From the NCBI GenBank assembly GCA_024405115.1, contig JAKSPD010000009.1:1-49217 (forward strand): a stretch of DNA of 49,217 nucleotides, in the 5' to 3' direction. This stretch comes from Lachnospiraceae bacterium (GTDB lineage Bacteria; Bacillota; Clostridia; Lachnospirales; Lachnospiraceae). Position 1 is the first letter of the stretch. Each line of letters begins with the position of its first letter. Below the pieces are notes generated by a model that was given only the letters and a program-made list of their open reading frames with translations, was not told the DNA's origin and ran no database searches. A program made the position numbers and the translations under genes. Positions 43,671-49,217 of this stretch are shown piece after piece.

Positions 43671-45925
43671 AGAAGGAAACCTTGAAAAAACTGATACCTC
43701 TTATGACCGTGGCGGTCTGTGCGGTCCTTATCATCATCTTTACCGTAGGAAGGAAAAAAGAGGAACCCGTACCCACACAGGCGGAAGGACACATGGAGTC
43801 TTCAGGGACCGAGTGGGCAGTCTACTGGTATCTCTGCGGAAGCAACCTGGAATCAGGCTCGCAGTCGGCAACACTTGACTTAAACGAGATGCTTTCCGTA
43901 AAGGCTCCCGAAAATGTCAGGGTCGTCATAGAGGCGGGCGGTTCCAGAAAGTGGAACACAAAAGGCATCGATCCTGAAAAAATCACGCGCCTTGTATATG
44001 ATAAGTCCGGCCTTAACATAGTAAGTACCCTGCCACAGGCAGACATGGGTGATGCCGGAACGCTTTCCGACTTCCTGTCATGGTGTCTGAAGGAGTATCC
44101 TGCAAAACATACCATGGTCATTTTATGGGACCACGGCGGCGGATCACTTTACGGGGTTTCCTACGACCAGAACTACAACATGGACTGCCTTACCTACACG
44201 GAACTTAAAAAGGCACTTACCGTGTCAGGGGAAAAGAAGTTTGACATTATTGGCTTTGATGCCTGCCTCATGTCTTCCATAGACACCATAATGTCATGCA
44301 GGGATGCGGCGCAGTACATGATTGCGTCAGAGCAGCTCGAGCCTACCTGCGGATGGGATTATGCGGCGCTGATGAGCGCGCTTATGAACGCCGGCGGACT
44401 TGCGCCCGAAGTACTGGGGAAATCGATATGTGACGGGTACCTGGCTGGCTGCGAAAGGGAAGGCCTTGCGGATTCAGCCACCCTGTGTCTCTGTGACCTG
44501 TCAAAGGCTGAACCCCTGATCAGGTCTTATAATGACAAGCTTCTTGAACGCTTTGACCGTGTGCTTATTAGCGATGAAGAGGCAGCTGCCTTAAGGCGCT
44601 GTGCAATCGATGCTGAAAACTACGGGGCTAACGGAAAGTCAGTGGGCTTTACTGACATGGTCGACCTCCTCGGATACCTGGGCACTGACGGACGTTCACT
44701 GGATTATCAGTTTGCAGGGCTCATCGAGGATACCGTGGTGTATCAGGTACGCGGTGATGCATATAAAAGGGGATGCGGTATTTCCTGTTATTATCCGCTT
44801 GACGCCTCCCTCAGGAGCGTGCTTCAGTTTGTTTCTGCCACAGCGGCGGAATCGGACGTCTCGCTTTTCTACAGGTACATGATAAGTCCCGGCCTTGATG
44901 AAACGGTTTCAGGATATGCGGAGAGAAGGAGCATAAGTGAAAACGAGATACTCAAAAACCATTTCCGTGCATCCACGGTTTCGCTCACTGAAAGCCCGCT
45001 TTCCTATGGAGCTGACGGCAGGCTTACCTTAAAGCTTGATGAAAATGTGGCTGCCAACCTTTCGGAGGTCAACCTGAAGATAACAGGTGTCTTTGAAGTT
45101 GAGAACACCCTTTTCTATGATTCTGATACCATGTATTTCTGGATGGAGGAAGGTTCATACCCCGCTAAGGAGGCTGACTTTGAAAAAGGCTCCTTCGTGT
45201 TTGACGGGGCAGGGAAACAGGCCACAATGGACGGTGTACAGCTTGCCACATATGTGGCGTCAGATTCGTCAGACTGCACCGTGCTGTATTCCCCGGCAGT
45301 CATAGATGACCGTGACGGAATACTCTTCTTTTCCGTAGGAAAGCCTGATGGCAGGGTAACATTCCTTGGCGCCTATACCGGAAAGATGCATAAGACAGGC
45401 ATGTATTCCATGGAAAGCCTCTTCACTGAGGATGAAACGGAAGGGACCATCGATGCCGAAAGGTACGATGATGAAGCATCCGGCGAGAGAAACACTTTTG
45501 ATTACACTTTCACTTTTGATGAGCTTTATGAGTACCATGAGAAGTTCGGATATATCGGTGAGCCGTATGAGATTGAGGAATATTTTCACGGTAAGGAAAC
45601 GGATAAAGAGGAAAGTGACAATGAGGAAGTTTCTTCAGACGTGGAAGCTTTCGTCTTTGAGCGACTCGCACCTCTTTCTGAAGGCCAGGTGATAACGCCG
45701 GTATTCAGCTGTATTTACACAAAAAAACTTGAAGCACCCACAAAAGACACGGCGTTCTTTGCAAACTGGGGCGTTTCCGAAAGCGTGGTGTATTCTGAAA
45801 AGACAAGATTTACTTTTGAGGAGGGACACTATTCTTCCGACTATGAAAGGATGAACCTTTACAGCTACACGCTTTCTGATGCCTGGGGAAATGTGGCGGA
45901 GTCTGACCCGATATTGATTCCATAG
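43667..45925 (+). CDS. Clostripain-like C11 protease 2, membrane-anchored
   Basis: This 752-residue C11 protease has His156 in LWDHGGG and Cys200 in GFDACLMS. Its N-terminal helix (about 9-28, LIPLMTVAVCAVLIIIFTVG) lacks a lipobox Cys and may stay as a membrane anchor. It aligns with protease 1 through the catalytic part, including QVRGDAYKRGCGISCYYPLDASLRSV. It then has its own beta-rich region and ends SYTLSDAWGNVAESDP, matching the TVTDAWGNEKTTG stretch before the Thr-rich spacer of protease 1. It lacks that spacer and the Cys-rich tail. The GTG at 43667 lies about 12 bases after AGAGGT. Partner of the gene before it. Confidence 0.88.
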   Translation: MKKETLKKLIPLMTVAVCAVLIIIFTVGRKKEEPVPTQAEGHMESSGTEWAVYWYLCGSNLESGSQSATLDLNEMLSVKAPENVRVVIEAGGSRKWNTKGIDPEKITRLVYDKSGLNIVSTLPQADMGDAGTLSDFLSWCLKEYPAKHTMVILWDHGGGSLYGVSYDQNYNMDCLTYTELKKALTVSGEKKFDIIGFDACLMSSIDTIMSCRDAAQYMIASEQLEPTCGWDYAALMSALMNAGGLAPEVLGKSICDGYLAGCEREGLADSATLCLCDLSKAEPLIRSYNDKLLERFDRVLISDEEAAALRRCAIDAENYGANGKSVGFTDMVDLLGYLGTDGRSLDYQFAGLIEDTVVYQVRGDAYKRGCGISCYYPLDASLRSVLQFVSATAAESDVSLFYRYMISPGLDETVSGYAERRSISENEILKNHFRASTVSLTESPLSYGADGRLTLKLDENVAANLSEVNLKITGVFEVENTLFYDSDTMYFWMEEGSYPAKEADFEKGSFVFDGAGKQATMDGVQLATYVASDSSDCTVLYSPAVIDDRDGILFFSVGKPDGRVTFLGAYTGKMHKTGMYSMESLFTEDETEGTIDAERYDDEASGERNTFDYTFTFDELYEYHEKFGYIGEPYEIEEYFHGKETDKEESDNEEVSSDVEAFVFERLAPLSEGQVITPVFSCIYTKKLEAPTKDTAFFANWGVSESVVYSEKTRFTFEEGHYSSDYERMNLYSYTLSDAWGNVAESDPILIP

Positions 45926-45954
45926 GTTGATTTCAGATCGGTTTTGAAGTAAAG
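45926..45954 (+). promoter_or_regulatory. Promoter of the mechanosensitive channel gene
   Basis: TTGATT (45926-45931), a 17-base spacer and TAAAGT (45949-45954) begin right after the protease stop codon. Confidence 0.5.
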
Positions 45955-45985
45955 TAGTAATAGTTTTTTTAAGGAGGGCATGAAA

Positions 45986-46774
45986 ATGTCAAATATTTTG
46001 GGAACAGTAGTAGAAAAGGGCATTCAGGTGATCATAGCCCTGATAATCCTCATTGTTGCGTTCAAGATCATCAGCAAGCTTGCGAAGAAGATTGACAAAA
46101 AGCTTGAGGATAAGCTTGATCCCACACTTGTAAGGACCCTCGTAAACGCGGGAAAGATCCTTTTTGACGCACTTGTCGTAATGGCTCTGGTAGGATATCT
46201 CGGAATCGATACAAGCGGAATCGCGGCAGTGTTTGCTTCCCTTGGTGTCTGCGTCGGCCTGGCAGTTAACGGTGCTCTTTCGAACTTTGCAGGCGGCGTG
46301 CTCATCCTTATCACAAGACCTTTCAGAATCGGTGACTTCATTTCAGCCCAGGGCTTTGAGGGAACAGTTGAGGAAATCAAGGTCATCAGCACAAAGGTAA
46401 TCACACTTGATAACAAGGTGGTTTACATCCCCAACGGTGCCCTTTCATCAGGAACCATCGTGAACTATTCAGAAAAGGATCTCAGAAGGGTTGACCTTAA
46501 CTTCACGGTGGGCGGAAATGATCCTGAAAAGGTAAAGAGCCTTATCCTTGGAGTATGTGAAGCGAATGAACTCGTTTTAAATGATCCGGCTCCGTTCGCG
46601 AAGATCACGGATTACGGCGCAGGCAACGGTGTCATCGTTACAATGCGTGCATGGACGAAGTCAGCTAACTACTGGGATGTTTATCTTAAGTCCCTTGACG
46701 ATATCAGGAAGGCATTTGATGAGAACGGTATCGTGGTTCCGTTCAACCAGCTTGACGTACATATCAAGCAGTGA
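45986..46774 (+). CDS. MscS-family mechanosensitive ion channel
   Basis: The 262-residue channel has a short N-terminal helix, then the pore helix region ALGVCVGLAVNGALSNFAGGVLILITRPF with the glycine/alanine-rich TM3. The beta domain follows (RIGDFISAQGFEGTVEEI, TLDNKVVYIPNGALSSGTIVNYS) and then an alpha/beta C-terminal domain. It releases solutes when the membrane is stretched by osmotic downshift. AAGGAGGGC stands before two ATGs. I chose the second (45986), which has normal spacing; the first, at 45980, is too close to the ribosome site. Not linked in function to its neighbours. Confidence 0.93.
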   Translation: MSNILGTVVEKGIQVIIALIILIVAFKIISKLAKKIDKKLEDKLDPTLVRTLVNAGKILFDALVVMALVGYLGIDTSGIAAVFASLGVCVGLAVNGALSNFAGGVLILITRPFRIGDFISAQGFEGTVEEIKVISTKVITLDNKVVYIPNGALSSGTIVNYSEKDLRRVDLNFTVGGNDPEKVKSLILGVCEANELVLNDPAPFAKITDYGAGNGVIVTMRAWTKSANYWDVYLKSLDDIRKAFDENGIVVPFNQLDVHIKQ

Positions 46775-46805
46775 CCAGTAAAAACCAAAGCTCAGGAGAA
46801 ACCTT

Positions 46806-47495
46806 ATGCAGTTACAGTATCTTAATATAGCGGGACAGTGCCTTGTCGTTGTGATAGCATATCTCTATATCTATTTTTCAAACAGACATTCACTGGCAAC
46901 ATTCTTCAAGGCCCTTGCCTCAGGCATGTTCCTCTGGTTCGGACGTATCAGCAGTGAGCTCTGTACCGACCCGCAGTTTGCAAAGCTCGTGATGATCGGG
47001 CTGCTGCTTGGAATGATAGCGGATGTCCTTCTGGATCTTCGTTTTGTGTTTGAGAAGATAGGACAGAAGATCTTCATTCTCGGCACGCTCACTTTCCTGG
47101 CCGGCCATGTGATGTATCTGATTGCACTGATTCCTTACTGTGATAATCTGTGGATATGGATCATCGGTGCCGTTGCACTTACGATACTATTCTGCTGGTT
47201 CATTTTCAAGAGAATCACTGCAGAAAAGAAGATGAAGATAGTCGGTGCCGTTTATATCGGAACAGTCACCATGATGGCCACTGTGGCAGCAGGCGTGTTC
47301 TTTACCGCTCCCAGGCTTTTCTCACTGTGTTTCTTCATCGGAGGGCTTCTTTTCCTGGCAAGCGACATCATTCTCATCCTCAATACATTCGGAAAGAAGA
47401 CGAGAAAATCACTCCGTATACTCAATGTAAGCCTTTACTATATCGGACAGCTGATGATAGGACTTAGCCTTCAGTGTTTAAGAAACTTTATTTAA
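46806..47495 (+). CDS. YhhN family membrane protein (lysoplasmalogenase-like)
   Basis: The 229-residue polytopic protein, with about eight helices, matches the YhhN/TMEM86 family: MIADVLLDLRFVFEKIGQKIF, FLAGHVMYLIAL, FLASDIILIL and YYIGQLMIGLSLQ with the conserved Asp residues. Known members hydrolyse the vinyl ether bond of lysoplasmalogens. Plasmalogens occur in anaerobic Clostridia, so this role would fit, but it is not shown. It starts 31 bases after the channel gene with AGGAGAAACC upstream, probably in the same operon. Confidence 0.85.
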   Translation: MQLQYLNIAGQCLVVVIAYLYIYFSNRHSLATFFKALASGMFLWFGRISSELCTDPQFAKLVMIGLLLGMIADVLLDLRFVFEKIGQKIFILGTLTFLAGHVMYLIALIPYCDNLWIWIIGAVALTILFCWFIFKRITAEKKMKIVGAVYIGTVTMMATVAAGVFFTAPRLFSLCFFIGGLLFLASDIILILNTFGKKTRKSLRILNVSLYYIGQLMIGLSLQCLRNFI

Positions 47496-47509
47496 ACTAG
47501 TAAAATAAT

Positions 47510-47548
47510 CGGGCAGGACTGATGTTTGTTTCAGTCCTGCCCGTTTTT
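47510..47548 (+). terminator. Terminator of the mscS-yhhN operon, inside the facing gene's end
   Basis: Arms of 13 bases, CGGGCAGGACTGA (47510-47522) and TCAGTCCTGCCCG (47531-47543), are followed by TTTTT. The right arm carries the stop codon of the facing phosphopantetheinyl transferase gene. Confidence 0.93.
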
Positions 47549-48151
47549 CAGTTCACAGGTTGTGAAGACATATCCTTCTGAAAGTTCGTGGTTTTGGAAT
47601 ACAGCGCCTTCCGTGCCTTCGCCGGAGAGCACGTCAAATGAGTCGAGGGGAATTGAAAGTCCGCCCCCCTTTGCCTTTATAAAGCTCTCCTTCATGGTCC
47701 ATATTTTATAGAAAAGCAAGTTTTTTTCTGAAAGTTCCGGAGTGCCGTTTATGGCGCGTACCTCGCCTTCAGAAAAGAAGTGTTCTGCTATCGCAAGACG
47801 GGATGAGTTGAAATCCCTGAAAGGCTTTATTTCTTCCACGTCACATCCGACTTCTTTATCGGAGACAGCCAGAAACACATACTTTCCTGAATGTGATATA
47901 TTAAAATGAATGTCCGGGTAATCCCTCAGATAAGGCTTTCCGAAAAGGTTCTTTTCAATCACCGGGAAGTCTTCACTTATTCCCGCATCCTTAAAAGCAT
48001 ACCTTAAGAGAAGCCCGGCCCCGGCCGAAAGCTTCTTATCGTTCTCAAACCTCTTACGGTCCATGTCCGCCTGTCTTTCCGGTGAAAGCGACCCGTAGAC
48101 TTCAGACAGTACTATATCTGTAACGTTCTGATGATAAATCTGCAAACTCAT
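47531..48151 (-). CDS. 4'-phosphopantetheinyl transferase, Sfp type
   Basis: The 206-residue enzyme transfers 4'-phosphopantetheine from CoA to carrier proteins. Sfp-type motifs are in order: NLFGKPYLRDYP, HFNISHSGKYVFLAV, VGCDVEEIKP and FYKIWTMKESFIKAKGGGL. The cofactor metal site is Asp and Glu in the GCDVEE and WTMKES motifs. Fatty acid carrier proteins are normally served by AcpS, so this one probably modifies a secondary metabolite carrier, though no such cluster is in the window. The ATG at 48151 has a weak ribosome site. It is alone and convergent with yhhN. Confidence 0.92.
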   Translation of the reverse strand: MSLQIYHQNVTDIVLSEVYGSLSPERQADMDRKRFENDKKLSAGAGLLLRYAFKDAGISEDFPVIEKNLFGKPYLRDYPDIHFNISHSGKYVFLAVSDKEVGCDVEEIKPFRDFNSSRLAIAEHFFSEGEVRAINGTPELSEKNLLFYKIWTMKESFIKAKGGGLSIPLDSFDVLSGEGTEGAVFQNHELSEGYVFTTCELKNGQD

Positions 48152-48216
48152 GTCACATATGATAACACAAATTCCTTACAATTTGTTAACATCAGCCCGT
48201 TTTTAACAAAAAGTTT

Positions 48217-48245
48217 TTGACAGAATTACCATAAAAATATATAAT
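48217..48245 (+). promoter_or_regulatory. Consensus promoter upstream of the signal peptidase gene
   Basis: TTGACA (48217-48222), a 17-base spacer and TATAAT (48240-48245) match the sigma-A consensus exactly, about 160 bases before the start codon. Confidence 0.88.
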
Positions 48246-48251
48246 ATAAGC

Positions 48252-48368
48252 GGTCCTAAAGGAAGGGATATATCCAAGCAGAATAAGAAGTGCCTGACCA
48301 ACACTTCTGTTTTGCTATCTTATTAATGCTTTCTTTGGTGCGACTTTGTTAAAAGCCGCCTGTTTTTT
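48252..48368 (+). other. Leader or small RNA with terminator-like hairpin
   Basis: From the likely start near 48252 the leader has AGAAGTG (48286-48292) pairing with CACTTCT (48302-48308), followed by GTTTTG. A second weak hairpin (GGTGC..GCCGCC) before a seven-T run ends near 48368. This could be an attenuator or a short RNA of about 60 bases. Folding is by eye. Confidence 0.35.
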
Positions 48369-48407
48369 TAAGAGACAAACCGGAAAAAGCAGAATGGCAG
48401 GTATGAA

Positions 48408-49127
48408 ATGAACGACACAACTAAAAAAGAGACAACAAAAAAAGGCCCTGTATCGAAGATCCTTTCCGTATTGTGTACGATATGCTGCGTGTTTCTTGCA
48501 TGCATACTCATAGTAAACTGTACCCTTATCGTAAAGAGCTATACGAATAAGGATGCCGTCCCGGACTTTGCGGGCTACAGACCGTTCATCGTAATGACGG
48601 GTTCAATGGAGCCCGGAATCATGAGCGGCGACCTTATCATTACAAAGGGGATCGAACCTTCGGATGTAAAGGTCGGGGATGTAATAAGCTTTGTGGATCC
48701 GGCAGGAAACGGAGTCACCGTAGTGACCCACCGTGTCATTGAAGTCTTAAATGATAACGGGACTCTTTCCTTCAGGACGCGAGGCGATGCAAACAACACG
48801 GATGATCAGGATGCGGTTCCGGAAGAATCACTTCTTGGAATCTATGTAGCAAAGCTTTCAGGAATGGGCAGTGCCGTAATGTTCATGCAGACCACCACCG
48901 GTCTTATCATCTGCGTTATCGTTCCTCTTATTCTTCTGGTGGGATATGACATCTTACGAAGAGGAAAGCAGGAAAAGAAGCAGAAGAAGGAAGAGGATGC
49001 TCTCCGTGCGGAGCTGGAAGCCTTAAAGGCGGAAAAAGCGGCAGCAGAAGCAAAGGCAGCAGAGGAAACTGCCAGCGCAGATGCCGGGCAGGTCTCCGCT
49101 TCGGATTCTGAGCAATCCCGCACATAA
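48408..49127 (+). CDS. Signal peptidase I, SipW/ER type
   Basis: This 239-residue membrane protease removes signal peptides. An N-terminal helix (about 16-45) is followed by VMTGSMEPGIMSGDLIITKG with the catalytic serine. VVTHRVIEV carries a histidine where bacterial type I enzymes have lysine, which marks the SipW/ER type. TRGDANNTDD and a second membrane helix (about 160-185) follow. The C-terminal 50 residues are Lys/Glu/Ala-rich and look like a coiled coil. SipW processes TasA-type fibre proteins in Bacillus; no such gene is visible before the window ends. The ribosome site is weak. Confidence 0.9.
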   Translation: MNDTTKKETTKKGPVSKILSVLCTICCVFLACILIVNCTLIVKSYTNKDAVPDFAGYRPFIVMTGSMEPGIMSGDLIITKGIEPSDVKVGDVISFVDPAGNGVTVVTHRVIEVLNDNGTLSFRTRGDANNTDDQDAVPEESLLGIYVAKLSGMGSAVMFMQTTTGLIICVIVPLILLVGYDILRRGKQEKKQKKEEDALRAELEALKAEKAAAEAKAAEETASADAGQVSASDSEQSRT

Positions 49128-49217
49128 CGAAGTTCCATCCCGCAGCCACATGCGGTGGAAATATATCAGGGAACGGCCTTTACCGTTCCTAACGGAACGC
49201 CGATGCAGGTAACCGCC
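49128..49217. other. Window end, no gene seen
   Basis: An inverted repeat GGAACGG..CCGTTCC lies around 49173-49190. No start with a ribosome site is visible before the window stops. Confidence 0.4.

Noticed and set aside
1-49217. CRISPR arrays, tRNA and rRNA genes, prophage or conjugation genes
   Set aside because: No regularly spaced repeats, tRNA-like folds or phage or mobilisation proteins were found on either strand.

Overview
The window reads as a chromosome segment of an anaerobic Bacillota, most likely a Lachnospiraceae-type Clostridia. This is inferred from the gene families (DUF6472 small protein, clostripain-type C11 proteases, SipW-like signal peptidase, orphan citC, MsmX-type sugar ABC ATPase, tungsten aldehyde oxidoreductase), from strong AGGAGG ribosome sites and from TTGACA/TATAAT promoters. 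No rRNA, tRNA or CRISPR array was seen.

Region 1 (1-4470) is a patchwork. A DUF1254 fragment is joined in frame to the C-terminal half of an IS605-family TnpB. The element's right end is followed at once by a peptidase S66 gene that has lost its 5' end. A DUF4143 AAA ATPase, flanked by two related ~87-bp repeats, and a biotin transporter gene (bioY) follow.

Region 2 (4660-17360) is a compact tungsten-enzyme island. A leftward operon encodes aldehyde:ferredoxin oxidoreductase, a MoaD-like sulfur carrier and a ferredoxin-iron alcohol dehydrogenase fusion. A divergent rightward operon encodes pterin cofactor synthesis (moaA, a MogA/MoaE-like fusion, two moeA genes, moaC) and a tungstate ABC importer (tupA, tupB, tupC). 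A ThiF/MoeB-like gene lies antisense inside it. The TupA protein appears to be circularly permuted. The island plausibly supplies everything needed to take up tungstate, build the cofactor and interconvert acid, aldehyde and alcohol.

Region 3 (17430-32080) is a carbohydrate-type uptake and processing region: two CUT1 permeases, a small membrane protein, an MsmX-type ATPase, a YesL/DUF624 protein, a CapA-like protein, an M20 peptidase, aldose 1-epimerase and three paralogous cytoplasmic proteins related to neutral ceramidases. In all three the family's GDVSPN nucleophile motif reads GDQCPV. No solute-binding protein or glycoside hydrolase is present. trpS sits in the middle. This is the best candidate for an undescribed catabolic system.

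Region 4 (32100-36000) carries housekeeping genes: orphan citC, glpK, apt, a DUF6472 protein and a YfcE-like phosphoesterase. Region 5 (36000-45925) is a block of secreted proteins and lipoproteins with a two-gene module (small exported protein plus clostripain-like C11 protease) present twice around a CAP-domain lipoprotein. Region 6 (45926-49217) holds an MscS channel, a YhhN protein, a phosphopantetheinyl transferase and a SipW-like signal peptidase.
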